Positions 9,611 through 19,738 are shown, numbered from the stretch's first letter. The stretch: DNA of 54,286 nucleotides from Klebsiella pneumoniae (GCF_000742135.1 NZ_KN046820.1:40187-94472), one strand, 5' to 3'. Translations and numbers: made by a program. The notes: generated from the letters alone by a model not told the origin.

Positions 9611-10106
9611 GATACCCCGGATGTGCCGTCTCGATTTCACCGCTGGCCTCGTCATCGTGCGCTTTCTTCTCCAGAGCCGCGATTTGGGCATCGCTCAGTA
9701 CGATGCCTTCTCTGGCGACTTTCTCCTCAAGGGCCTTCAGACGCTTACGGAAGTTCTCCAGGTCGTGCCGTTGCCAGATGGAACGAACGCCGCTGCCGGA
9801 GATAAATACGCCTTTTTTACGCAGCTCATTACTGGTCCGGTGCTGACCATGAGCGGGGAACTCAACGGCATATTCAACAACCGCGCGTTCAGTGGCCTCA
9901 TCGGCACGGTTCTTGAGGTTGGGAACCCGGCGGTTTTGGTTAATCAACGCATCAATGCCACCTTCTGCAGCCAGTTCCTGATAGCGATAAAAGGTATCGC
10001 GTGACACGCCCATGATATTACAGGCTTTTGAAACGTTACCGAGTTCTTCGGCCAGATTGAGCAGGCCAGCTTTGTGTTTGATGATGGGATTGTTAGTATG
10101 AATCAT
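9604..10106 (-). pseudogene. IS481-family transposase, C-terminally truncated
   Basis: The frame starts MIHTNNPIIKHKAGLLNLAEELGN and runs through helix-turn-helix segments (VSKACNIMGVSRDTFYRYQEL) and GVFISGSGVRSIWQRHDLENF. It reaches EIETAHPGY and then enters foreign sequence at the IS66-like terminus. The DDE catalytic domain that follows AHPGY in IS481 proteins is absent. The element separates the hok gene from the 65-residue membrane protein. Confidence 0.8.
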
Positions 10107-10229
10107 GAGAGTTACCTCGTGTTTTGTTTAAGGATTGGACACCCATATCAAAACCGGTAACTCTCAACCTTTCAAGGTCCAGTGTCAGATCAAGTCGCGA
10201 CTAATACACATGAGACGACACCTGCTTTA

Positions 10230-10385
10230 TTATCCTGACTCATGAGTTACGAACACATTCACCTCTTTTTCTGCATCTTTATACTGGATGTTACAAAGTG
10301 AATTGCGAGTTAGATAGGTAAATATTAACAGAGTCAAACACACTATTAACAAAAACCAGATAAGAGTGCTTCGTGGTAGTTTCAT
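10230..10385 (-). CDS. hok: Hok/Gef-family toxin, 51 aa
   Basis: Reading from the ATG at 10385 gives [20 protein letters not shown] followed by [20 protein letters not shown], and stops after HESG. This is a Hok peptide: one membrane helix (about residues 7-24), the conserved YLTR-SLC motif and a periplasmic tail. It depolarises the inner membrane if translated. I do not see an obvious mok frame, a sok-type antisense region or the long-range mRNA features found at the second hok locus (52293), so regulation here is unclear. It lies just downstream of the endolysin-like gene on the same strand. Confidence 0.85.
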   Translation of the reverse strand: MKLPRSTLIWFLLIVCLTLLIFTYLTRNSLCNIQYKDAEKEVNVFVTHESG

Positions 10386-10582
10386 GTTGTTCTCGATAAT
10401 TAGTAATAGACTATCATAATATTAACTGAGAAGCAGGTGCTTTAATAGCCAAGCAATAATAATTTATTAATATGCGTTATAAATCATGACAAAATAATTA
10501 AATATGATATTATTTTACTATGTGATAAAACATCCCTGTTAAATAAACACAAATTATGACAGTATGGTACAACTGACTCATA

Positions 10583-10957
10583 TTATTTTTTTAACTGAAA
10601 ATGAACACCGTCTTTTAGTTTTTCCCAGTCCCCCCCCCATTCGATGGTTACTCCATATTCTGCTGCTGCTTGCTTAAATGCCCTAGAAATTATTTCATAT
10701 AATGACCAGTTCCACGACACCTTTCCACCGATGTAAGCCACTACATCAATTGCATCTCCGGTCAGATGGCGACTGTTCATTGTCATACTTTTTCCCTGTT
10801 CAAACAGTTGTTTCTGTCGTTCTTTTGTTCGTAATCCTTCTGTAATACCGAAATCAACTTCTGAAAGAACCAGCGCACGACGAGCAATCGTCACAAGTCT
10901 GGGATCAACTCCTTTCAGATTATTCTCACTACGATGACTGAAACTGAACTTTTTCAT
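10583..10957 (-). CDS. M15-family peptidase, phage endolysin-like (L-alanyl-D-glutamate peptidase type)
   Basis: This 124-residue protein is the size of phage M15C endolysins. Metal and catalytic motifs are visible: SRHLTGDAIDV (His and Asp ligands, about residues 67-77) and DGVHFQL near the C-terminus (His ligand), with WGGDW before it. The ATG at 10957 has AGAGG eight bases upstream. There is no signal peptide, so access to peptidoglycan would need a holin-like route or lysis. It follows the toxin gene on the same strand with a gap of about 100 bases, suggesting cotranscription and a role in toxin release. Confidence 0.85.
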   Translation of the reverse strand: MKKFSFSHRSENNLKGVDPRLVTIARRALVLSEVDFGITEGLRTKERQKQLFEQGKSMTMNSRHLTGDAIDVVAYIGGKVSWNWSLYEIISRAFKQAAAEYGVTIEWGGDWEKLKDGVHFQLKK

Positions 10958-11060
10958 TATATTCACCTCTGAGATATTCCATCGTCTTATAGACTAAGAA
11001 TTTATATATCCATGACATATTTGATGTCATCCCTGACAAATAAACAAACACCTCCATTAT

Positions 11061-14000
11061 TCAGTTTTTCATTCGATACTTACTGTAATTTCTTACTGAT
11101 ACAAGCCCGATGATACTTAATGGTGTATCCCCCATATAAATAAGTCGCCAGTGATATTTTTGTCTTATCAAACGAGAATCAGGCAATGGGGTTGTTGCTA
11201 TCATTTTTTCTGGTTCTGAAATATCATCTATCCGTTTTGTAAAATAGTTTCTTAATGTAATATCCAGGGTTCTAACTACATTTTTCTCAGACAAATAGAA
11301 AAACTTGATAGTGAGGTCATGGTTATGAATACGGATAAAACCAGGGTGATACATTACACCACTTTCCTTTTCATTACTCAGTGGAAGTTCATAGCGAATA
11401 AAGTCAATCAACTTAACTGTTGGTGCATCATTTACCGGAGAAATAATAATCTGTTCTACAGATCTCCAGCGATATTCAGGAACCGAAACAATTCCTGATG
11501 AAGTAATAAACAATGGAGGTGTGGATATTTCCCCTGTCAATGATACATTTTCTTCTCCCGAGAAAATGACATATTCTACTGAGGACGGTTTTACATTAAT
11601 TGATAATGGCTCTTTATGCAGATTTATAGCGTCCTTTAACTTACCAGACAACAGAGAAAGTTTAACATTTTTCTCTGTCCAGCCGGAATTTTCTAGGCAT
11701 AAGATAATCTCTTTATCCTTTGATATTGAAGGGATAAATGTTGTAATGCTACTGAGATTATCAATACGGAGAACTTTATTAGCTGAAATCTCAGTTGTTG
11801 TCTGATAAAGAATAACTGAATGGTGATTGCTCTCTGTCAGGCCAATAATATCCTTTAATTTTATCATCTCCGATGGAGAAAAATAAACCCACGTTTCAGT
11901 TGAGTTATCATTATATACAATATCAACAGACACGATGCCTTCGGAATGATGTACGGTTAGTTTCAGTGTATTCCCGTCTCTTTCTGCCGTAACCTTTCCG
12001 GGAATAAGTTCGCGGAGGTCCACTATTTCCGGACGATTGCTGTCACCATACAACTCAATACAAAAAGCAGAGTTTGCGTCATAAGTCCGTAAATTATATC
12101 TTGTGCCACTGGAACCATAAATAGTCGTCTTACAGGATGAGTGTCCTGTAAAAGTAACCTCAGAGGAATCAACGCTAACCTGCCAGCAGAGATTTCTGGC
12201 CGCAGGTATATAGCGTGCAGACATATTTCCGGAATGAAAAACAACCTCTTGATCCAGACCCCATCCCCAGTCATGCAAAACTGCCAGAATCCCTTCAGGA
12301 GTACTATCTCTCTCCGGGTGACAGCCTTTCCATCGCTGGACATCACATAAGGATATTTTCAGGATAGTCTGTTTTCCTTCTCTGACGGGACTCAACATGA
12401 ACCCGTCATTGGTGTACACTTTCAGCCATTCTGAAGTACTGTGCTCCCTGTTTGGGGATACCTCCTGTACTGTAATATCTTCACCATTACTCATTCGCAA
12501 ATGGATCCCATCTGCACGAATATGGGATAAATCATTTTCCGGTAAAATTATTTCATGTCGTGCCGAATCATCATCCAGATGAATAGACAGGGGGGATGTT
12601 AACTTCCCGGGAATAATATACCTGTTATTTCCTCCTCCGGAATAAATTTCACCTCCACCGTGTCCTGTGTGGAACGTGTTATTAAGTGAATTTCCTTTTA
12701 GTCTGTTGCGACCAGATAATGAACCAATAATAGTGTTTATTCCTGACTGTGAAATGGTCATGACTGGAAGCTCTTCACCATTAATATTGGTCATGACGGT
12801 TTGTGTCTCCAGTGACAGGTCAAATATCAGCTCAAAGCTGTCTGGCAGTCCTCTGAAAGACAGAACATTATCTTCTGCTACAGGTGAGGCATCAATCTTA
12901 TAAATACCCACGCCTCCAGGTTGAACAGTTATACCTCCATCTCCTCCAATAAAAGTGAATGTATAATCCTTAAAGGTTCTTGCATATCTGATCCGTTCCG
13001 GAGTTAACTCATTAAGAATACGAACAGGAATAATTGTTGTCTTGTTTTTTCCACAGATGACGGTACATTGCTGATTTAGAACCTCAAGAGGCGGCAGTGC
13101 ATATCTTGAATCAGGAGAGTAAATGACCTCCCTCCACACAAGACTGTTTGACAGATATTCTATTTCTGTATTGGCGCGAAATTGTCTTCCATACCCGACA
13201 ATAACAGTACTGTATTCACCTTCTGGTATGAGGGGGATATGTGCAGGCCATTGTGTATTAGCATAGCCACGAGCCAGTGAAGATGCTGGCATGAAGCTGT
13301 ATCCATACCCAAGACGCTGCCTTATCTGCCAGTCATTCAGTTCCGGGCAACTACCGATTTTCCGGTTACTGTTAAAAGATGGTCGGCCTTTCAGCACTGG
13401 TTTTGCATCCCTGAGATCCAGATACAGTTCTCCCATCACATAATTACCGGAAAAATCGATAATGCCATTTTCGGGATCAGCCGTCATAATATTTCTGCTC
13501 CCATCAATTAAAAACTGCCGATATTTCATCCATTGTTGATGCCTTTCTTCCTTACTGGCCACATTATGGGCAATACTGACTGCTCCCATACCTACTGCTG
13601 CAACGGGACCCGCAGCGACAATTAGTGGAGGAAAGGCAATGGAAGCAAAGGTGAGACTTAATGAAATAGAATCAAAGGCAACACGGACTCTTGCGCTCAT
13701 TATTTCCGTATGGTGCCTGGCCTGCTGCAATTCAGATATACTGCTGTAAAGTCCCCAGACACCGGTGATGGTTTCCAGTATGGGAAGTTCCAGAATTCGG
13801 GCACAAGAATTTAATGCTTGTGCAAGAGTGACGCCGCTATGTGAGGCTGCTTTCCGCAGGTTATTTGCCAGCCATGTTTCCATTCTGAATGCCTGCAGAC
13901 CATCAGGATTAAAAAATTTATTTCCGGCCACCTGAATCATGCTTCCAAGGGTAGATTCTGCCAGTTGTTTTATGTCAATAACGGCATTCAGATGTGAAAG

Positions 14001-17000
14001 AATTTCCCCCGTACCTTTTTGCTCAAGTAATCTGGAATACTGAACAATTCCCGCAATGCTCAGTCCAATATCAAAATCAAAAATACCACTATCCGTAATA
14101 CCAGAAAACATTTGTGTGACATGTTTAAAACTGTGGACAATCTCCGGAACATCAATAGACATATGGTATTCCGTTCCATCAGATGCACGGAACAGAATTG
14201 AAAATCGTCCCTTCTCTATATCAGACAGAGTGATATTTACAGGCAGTTTTTTTAATTTCATTCGGGAAAAACGTTCAGAGAGAGATTCAACTGTCACAGC
14301 CATTCTTCTGATTGTTTTCTGGACCTGTCTTTTGAACCTGAACGCATCTGCCGATATATCAACAGGAACGGCCTGGATAATATCCGGATTAACTGGTAAT
14401 GTTCCTGTCTCCGGGGGTATAGCATACAAAATAGCTCTGAGTCTTTCTGCATGCTGTTTATTCAGGACTGTCCGGGACAGATAATCTCTCAGAATATCAC
14501 CATGAATAGTCATTCCTGCCAGCGCGCTGGAAGGGGTTTGTTCATTGATTCGATGTCCATTTGTATATGCACCAATATCAAATAGCAGTCTCCAGGTGAC
14601 ATTTTTATCAGCCAGAATAATCTGCTCTGTGCGTAACGATAACTTTTCCTGTGATGTTATGTATACTTCTGATGAGAATGTCCGTTGTTCTGATAGGTCA
14701 GGTTGGCTTATATTGCTTATATCATACACAAACAGATGACTCCGAACATTGCTCCCCGATAAACCATAATATTTACTGAGAACAGGAGTCAGTTGAATGC
14801 CTGCTTCAAGAAAGTGAACGGCATCAGAGAGAGAGGGAAACTCCGCGTGCCCAAAGTTAGGGTCTGTGACCCGATACAGAGAATCAAAATGCTGGATAAT
14901 TAACGTATGTGCAGGTGTGGTTATTAATAAATTATTAACATCATTATTAAAAAATATGGATAAACTTTCCTCACTCCATGGCATTCTTTGCTGATTAGAA
15001 TATTCCGATATGAGAGTATTTCCCTGTAATTGCAGTCTGTCTATCATACTGATAGTGTCATTCAAAAACTTATTATCCTGTAACGTCAGTGGTAGATGCA
15101 TGCTGTCTCGTGTCTGTAACAAACCTCCCGCTGTCAGCAGATTTTGTGTAACGATGTCATACTCGGAGGTTGTTCCGGCATTCATGTAAAGTAGCGTAAG
15201 CCCCATACAGCGCCCTTCATTTGACACAATGAGAGACTGGGGATGAAATTCTGTTTTTGTTGCCCGGAATGTGGCAGCCACTTCATTCCACAAACGAGCA
15301 TGGCTGCCGTAAAAATCAGGCCATGATAATAATGTGTATTTTGGTACATCGGACGAATGTTGGCCCTGAGATGGTTCTGTATGATGCAGTATCCCCGCGA
15401 TTTCCTCACTTACAAACAACAAACCGGAACCACTTACATCATTCATGTAGGGTAACAGACACTTTAAAACAGGATATCGTCCGGCATACCACGATAACGA
15501 TTCATGCGCCAGGGTCTCAGAACCTCTCAATAGATTGTTTATCTGTGTCAATGATTTCCATGGATTTCCGGACATCCCCTGTACAAGACGGCGTATACTT
15601 TCTTCAGTAATATGGCTTGTTAAGCCTGACTGTGACAGCTTTTGTGCCACCCCTTCTTCTGTCAGTCCACCTTTCAGCGCATCCTGCTGGATATTAAAGA
15701 GCAGTTCAAGATAATGAAGGAAACTGCTGTCCTGACTTATTTTGTTATCACTGCCAGCAATAAATGCTCTGTCAGTTAACGATTGTCCATCTGTACTGAA
15801 GCGAATGGCTCCACTCAGTACCGGAACGGCCCATTCAGGATATACAAACCATTGCTCAACTGGCATCATTGAAAGAATTAAAGTTAATGCCTGATAATTT
15901 TCCACCTGTCCTGCCTGTAGAACATCAGGGATATTTAGATGAAAAGGTGCCTCCGGATCTGCCAGTCTGGCTTCTGCAGCCTGTTGCAGCACTCTGTATA
16001 ATGAAGCACTTTTGCTGACATTTTCTCCCAGGTACTGCTCCAGTAATGACATAATTTCACCGGACAGCGGAGGGTTGTACTCACTCGTGAATAATCCCTG
16101 CATTCCCTCACTAATAAGAAGAAATTTAACAATCGTGTCACGGTCATCAAAGGTATAATGCGCAGAATTAAGACGGTGATATAATGCGCCCTCTTTAAAG
16201 ACATCTTTCAGCTCCCGGACCTGAATTTTTTCGGGTAAACCTGTGACGATCCGGGGATCGCTGTAATGAAGTATAAATCCCCGGGCAAGTGCGGATAGCT
16301 CTGCAGAACGGTATTTATCCACATATAATTGAAAGTTTTGCTTCTGGTCGGGATGTTGCAGTTCTCCCCATTCTCCCTGCTTCTCATTCAGTATCTGATT
16401 CGTGTGAGAGGGAAGCGAAAGTTCCACCCTACGAATAAATCGGGATAACTCTGCTTCGGCCTTTATTTCCTGTATCAGAGCATTACGCTGTGCGCTGTCA
16501 GGTGTCTGTTGGCACATAAGATCACGGTAACGTGTCAGTAGAGATATATGTCTGCGATCCTGGCTCGCAGATGAGGGCCCCTCCCGGGTCTGTATTTCCG
16601 TAATTTTATCATTGATAAAACGGACCCTTATTATTTTCGATATAATCCCCTGCAAATGTTTATGTCTTAATCTGACACTGTCCACCCATATCGTTACCGA
16701 ATCAGCCATTTGTTTCAGCATGTGCAGAGGTTCACTGTAGACCTTTTCAGATGACTGGGATGAAAATATATGGATATTTTTGGGTACCTCCCTTTTCTTA
16801 TGAATAAAGTGGCGATACATAGCATCAATGACAGACTGCACGGTTGCCCGGGCATTAATACCTTGGAATCTATCCAACATATCATGAAGTTTTCTGTCAA
16901 CTTTTTCTATATCATCAAGCCGAACATTCTCTTTTGTTGCTAATCTTCTCAGGTCATGTGTTAAAGATGGGGCTACTGAGGACTGTATCCTTTTATCTTC

Positions 17001-18860
17001 CGCCAGCCATGTATCAGTCATCCCTGGGTTCCGTTGCGTGAAGTCTGTCATCAGCCATGTGGTTGCTGATACAATGACAAGTTCTCTGAAGCGAACCCTG
17101 TTTTCAGAAAAGACGGATACATTATATGCCAGCTCCTGATACATTTCCCGAAATTCTTTCGTTGCTATTTCACCCTTCAGATGAGCCCAGATTAAATTAC
17201 ATTTATTTTCGAAAGCCAGTAAACGCTCATCTGAGATATTTGCATATTGGGTTATATCTGCTCTCAGACGAGTCAATGTTTTTACAATACCAGGAAATAT
17301 CGTATTTACAGCGGTGATTTCATCCGGAAGCCATCGTGCCGGATGAAGTCCTCTTGTAAAGTTAATTTCCGGACGGTAGATTACAACAGGTACTGGTTTG
17401 TAAACTGGCGGATCTTTCATCTCCAGTTCGGGATTACCAGAGGCGGGAAGGCTCGCCTTTATTTCCCTGAGTGTCTGGGATACTTCAAACCTGGCCTCTT
17501 CAGAAGTTAAATGTTCCCATAACAGGTGGAGTTTTCTTTCTGCCTCATAAAGTCTTTCCTGAGATATTTTTTTATGTCTCTTTATATTATCTTTTATATG
17601 GGTAATCACAGAGACCATATTGGGGAAAATGTTTTCGACGGCATGTCTTTCATTTAAAGTCCATTTTAATGGATGAAGAAGCACGGTAAAAATGGCCTGA
17701 AACTGATATTGTGGCAGTGGCTGTATATTCATATCTATGACGAGTTCATCAGAGAGTTTTCCCCTGATATACTGCATGACGCTGAAAATATCATTCTTCG
17801 CCATATCAGTTTTTAAACCGTCCCACATCAAGTGAAGAGTATTATAAAACTCTCCTGTCTCCCGTTGCGCCGCAGAGTCTGTTTGAACGGCTCGTATCAA
17901 CATATCATTCGTTTTCTGCTCAAAGTTAGGGTAAATCTCACTCAAACGAGTTCTTTCATCTTCATCCCATTCTTTTATATTCAATGTGATATGTTTAATG
18001 CTCTCAGTATGTGCACCCTCACCGGTTAGAGCAGGCAATTCTTTCAGATGTAAGGCTGGATTGCCCATCAGAGGTAGAAATCGATGCATTTCTTCCAGAA
18101 CAGAAAACACTTCTGTTTTGGCTACATCACTGGAAAGCGAGCGAAACAATTCATGTAATCGTTTATCAAGGCTGGACAGTCGGACCTGGGATATTTTCTT
18201 TTTATTTCTTATTCGATGACGAAATTGTTTAAGGTCACGAATAAGCTCCGGGCATTTAGTATTCATCATGACCCAGTCATCATTTGACCACTTGGACGGT
18301 CTGATAGAGGCACGGAACTCCGGCTGAATCTGCTGTATACTTATTTCTGGTTCGCGGGGGGGCAATGGAGGCATTTGCAGATGACAGTCAGGATTGCCCT
18401 CGATACTATCCTGTAGACCTTCAAGTTTTCCGTACAGTTGTTGTTTTGCTCGCTCTCCTGTAACTTGAAGTAGCAGCGTATTCAGGCTCTGTATAATCGC
18501 AGAAAAGTAATCCTGAGAGATATTCCGGAAATTTGTCTCTAACTCTGAAGATAAATGTTCTGTTTTTGTTATCAGTTCCGGATCAATATTTTGCAGCATA
18601 TTTCTGTCATCTTCTGACCATTGTCCCACATTCAGTTGTTCATACTCAGTCCTGGGCCTTTTTTGTGAGGGAGCATGTTGCTCAGTAGTCTGTGGCTCAC
18701 GGGAAGCCTCTTCATTTCCACCGGCTCGTTTTTTTCTGTGTCTGACAGAATCAGGAAGTAATGCCGAGCTCTCATACTGGTATTCATTGAGTGGTATCAT
18801 TTGTCCTGCACGCATGGAAGTTTGATTAAGTTCAGTATTAAGTATGATCTTCGCTGACAT
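11061..18860 (-). CDS. giant multidomain toxin-like protein with C58 protease and TcdA/TcdB-type pore-forming region, 2599 aa
   Basis: One uninterrupted frame starts at the ATG at 18860 (AGGTAGGG upstream). Residues 75-690 contain six degenerate repeats of about 108 residues, with Trp at 81, 191, 298, 400, 510 and 618 opening each unit. Residues about 1200-1350 resemble C58 (YopT/LifA-type) cysteine proteases: C1218 in EGRCMGLTLLY, H1318 in TPAHTLI and D1333 in VTDPNFG. Residues about 1570-2000 resemble the clostridial-toxin pore-forming region, with a hydrophobic hairpin near 1725-1765 (FASIAFPPLIVAAGPVAAVG). Glycine-rich RTX-like sequence lies near 2047-2087 (FHTGHGGGEIYSGGGNN). The last 500 residues are unassigned. 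I see no N-terminal glucosyltransferase DxD domain and no C80 autoprotease. The gene is AT-richer than its neighbours, which points to transfer. Confidence 0.85.
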   Translation of the reverse strand: MSAKIILNTELNQTSMRAGQMIPLNEYQYESSALLPDSVRHRKKRAGGNEEASREPQTTEQHAPSQKRPRTEYEQLNVGQWSEDDRNMLQNIDPELITKTEHLSSELETNFRNISQDYFSAIIQSLNTLLLQVTGERAKQQLYGKLEGLQDSIEGNPDCHLQMPPLPPREPEISIQQIQPEFRASIRPSKWSNDDWVMMNTKCPELIRDLKQFRHRIRNKKKISQVRLSSLDKRLHELFRSLSSDVAKTEVFSVLEEMHRFLPLMGNPALHLKELPALTGEGAHTESIKHITLNIKEWDEDERTRLSEIYPNFEQKTNDMLIRAVQTDSAAQRETGEFYNTLHLMWDGLKTDMAKNDIFSVMQYIRGKLSDELVIDMNIQPLPQYQFQAIFTVLLHPLKWTLNERHAVENIFPNMVSVITHIKDNIKRHKKISQERLYEAERKLHLLWEHLTSEEARFEVSQTLREIKASLPASGNPELEMKDPPVYKPVPVVIYRPEINFTRGLHPARWLPDEITAVNTIFPGIVKTLTRLRADITQYANISDERLLAFENKCNLIWAHLKGEIATKEFREMYQELAYNVSVFSENRVRFRELVIVSATTWLMTDFTQRNPGMTDTWLAEDKRIQSSVAPSLTHDLRRLATKENVRLDDIEKVDRKLHDMLDRFQGINARATVQSVIDAMYRHFIHKKREVPKNIHIFSSQSSEKVYSEPLHMLKQMADSVTIWVDSVRLRHKHLQGIISKIIRVRFINDKITEIQTREGPSSASQDRRHISLLTRYRDLMCQQTPDSAQRNALIQEIKAEAELSRFIRRVELSLPSHTNQILNEKQGEWGELQHPDQKQNFQLYVDKYRSAELSALARGFILHYSDPRIVTGLPEKIQVRELKDVFKEGALYHRLNSAHYTFDDRDTIVKFLLISEGMQGLFTSEYNPPLSGEIMSLLEQYLGENVSKSASLYRVLQQAAEARLADPEAPFHLNIPDVLQAGQVENYQALTLILSMMPVEQWFVYPEWAVPVLSGAIRFSTDGQSLTDRAFIAGSDNKISQDSSFLHYLELLFNIQQDALKGGLTEEGVAQKLSQSGLTSHITEESIRRLVQGMSGNPWKSLTQINNLLRGSETLAHESLSWYAGRYPVLKCLLPYMNDVSGSGLLFVSEEIAGILHHTEPSQGQHSSDVPKYTLLSWPDFYGSHARLWNEVAATFRATKTEFHPQSLIVSNEGRCMGLTLLYMNAGTTSEYDIVTQNLLTAGGLLQTRDSMHLPLTLQDNKFLNDTISMIDRLQLQGNTLISEYSNQQRMPWSEESLSIFFNNDVNNLLITTPAHTLIIQHFDSLYRVTDPNFGHAEFPSLSDAVHFLEAGIQLTPVLSKYYGLSGSNVRSHLFVYDISNISQPDLSEQRTFSSEVYITSQEKLSLRTEQIILADKNVTWRLLFDIGAYTNGHRINEQTPSSALAGMTIHGDILRDYLSRTVLNKQHAERLRAILYAIPPETGTLPVNPDIIQAVPVDISADAFRFKRQVQKTIRRMAVTVESLSERFSRMKLKKLPVNITLSDIEKGRFSILFRASDGTEYHMSIDVPEIVHSFKHVTQMFSGITDSGIFDFDIGLSIAGIVQYSRLLEQKGTGEILSHLNAVIDIKQLAESTLGSMIQVAGNKFFNPDGLQAFRMETWLANNLRKAASHSGVTLAQALNSCARILELPILETITGVWGLYSSISELQQARHHTEIMSARVRVAFDSISLSLTFASIAFPPLIVAAGPVAAVGMGAVSIAHNVASKEERHQQWMKYRQFLIDGSRNIMTADPENGIIDFSGNYVMGELYLDLRDAKPVLKGRPSFNSNRKIGSCPELNDWQIRQRLGYGYSFMPASSLARGYANTQWPAHIPLIPEGEYSTVIVGYGRQFRANTEIEYLSNSLVWREVIYSPDSRYALPPLEVLNQQCTVICGKNKTTIIPVRILNELTPERIRYARTFKDYTFTFIGGDGGITVQPGGVGIYKIDASPVAEDNVLSFRGLPDSFELIFDLSLETQTVMTNINGEELPVMTISQSGINTIIGSLSGRNRLKGNSLNNTFHTGHGGGEIYSGGGNNRYIIPGKLTSPLSIHLDDDSARHEIILPENDLSHIRADGIHLRMSNGEDITVQEVSPNREHSTSEWLKVYTNDGFMLSPVREGKQTILKISLCDVQRWKGCHPERDSTPEGILAVLHDWGWGLDQEVVFHSGNMSARYIPAARNLCWQVSVDSSEVTFTGHSSCKTTIYGSSGTRYNLRTYDANSAFCIELYGDSNRPEIVDLRELIPGKVTAERDGNTLKLTVHHSEGIVSVDIVYNDNSTETWVYFSPSEMIKLKDIIGLTESNHHSVILYQTTTEISANKVLRIDNLSSITTFIPSISKDKEIILCLENSGWTEKNVKLSLLSGKLKDAINLHKEPLSINVKPSSVEYVIFSGEENVSLTGEISTPPLFITSSGIVSVPEYRWRSVEQIIISPVNDAPTVKLIDFIRYELPLSNEKESGVMYHPGFIRIHNHDLTIKFFYLSEKNVVRTLDITLRNYFTKRIDDISEPEKMIATTPLPDSRLIRQKYHWRLIYMGDTPLSIIGLVSVRNYSKYRMKN

Positions 18861-19372
18861 AATAAAACCCTACCTTATGTAATATTAATGGAAAAAGCAT
18901 GTCGTTTGTAGAGCATAACAACTCACAATATGTATCAATAACGTTAATAAATAATTATAAATTAGTGGTAATAACAACTCAGGAAAGTGTGAATTTGTTA
19001 CATGAATATGAATCATGATTAACACCAGACTTAAAGATAATATCCTTTGCCTTCAATGAGGTATTTAAAATATAAAATTCCGTTTTTTGAAATTCATCAC
19101 AAATATATACGCGCTATAGTGAAATAATCTATTTAAGTAATTTAAGATTACTTACAAACATACATAAATAAACTAAAATACAAGGTATGGTCGGAGGGAT
19201 AATAATAAATAGTGTCTGATACTTCCAAACAGTAGCGCATAATACCGCTACACTTTTTCAACCCCATGTTTTCTTCCCGGGAATCAAGTAGGCAGCCTGG
19301 CGGCTGCGGCTTGTCATGGCCTGAGAACATCATTATAAAAACAGACAATATTATTATCTTTCAGGTAGTTAT
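18861..19372. promoter_or_regulatory. AT-rich gene-free region upstream of the toxin; probable promoter and silencing region
   Basis: About 510 bases hold no credible gene. The part nearest the toxin (18870-19150) is very AT-rich with several TATAAT-like and TTGACA-like stretches, typical of H-NS/Hha-bound regions. The part nearer 19372 looks like the IS91-family left end, with a GC-rich stretch (GGCAGCCTGGCGGCTGC, 19291-19307). I cannot fix a transcription start. Confidence 0.4.
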
Positions 19373-19738
19373 ATGGCCCGTTCAGCCAAGCCCCGTAAAC
19401 GAATACCTGCACCTCAAAGAAGCAAATATCCCCGCTATGTCGTGAAACTTCACGAAGATGACTTCTTTGACGAAGAAGACGCAGAAGTTCTGCGCTTTGA
19501 TAGTTTTGACGATACCGTTGAGTGCTGCGCAGACCTGAATATTCCGTTCTTTGTGGATGCGGGAAACAAAAAGCTGGTCTTCTGGTTTGTACGTGTTGAT
19601 GACGAAGGGTATCCGGAAATAGCCCGCTGCACGGAGCGGGAGTTTGCGGCTATTCTTGCCGGTATCAGCGCCGGCGGTATGTACTGCCCGGAGTGTGGCA
19701 CTGTTCACTGGCCGGATCGTGTTACCCCGCCCTTCTGA
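19373..19738 (+). CDS. IS91-family small ORF (ORF121)
   Basis: This 121-residue protein is the first gene of IS91-type elements. It has a basic N-terminus (MARSAKPRKRIPAPQRSKYPR), an acidic middle (DDFFDEEDAEVLRFDSFDD) and a C-terminal CPECG zinc-knuckle-like segment. Its length equals the known IS91 ORF121, which is thought to influence transposition specificity. Its stop overlaps the tnpA start as TGATG. The gene appears intact, but the transposase is not. Confidence 0.8.
   Translation: MARSAKPRKRIPAPQRSKYPRYVVKLHEDDFFDEEDAEVLRFDSFDDTVECCADLNIPFFVDAGNKKLVFWFVRVDDEGYPEIARCTEREFAAILAGISAGGMYCPECGTVHWPDRVTPPF

Noticed and set aside
9392..9805. 137-codon plus-strand frame across the IS66-like element and IS481 remnant
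   Set aside because: It crosses an element boundary and is antisense to the recognisable IS481 transposase.
11521..11805. 94-codon plus-strand frame inside the toxin gene
   Set aside because: Antisense to a long frame with clear domain signals; no ribosome-binding site.
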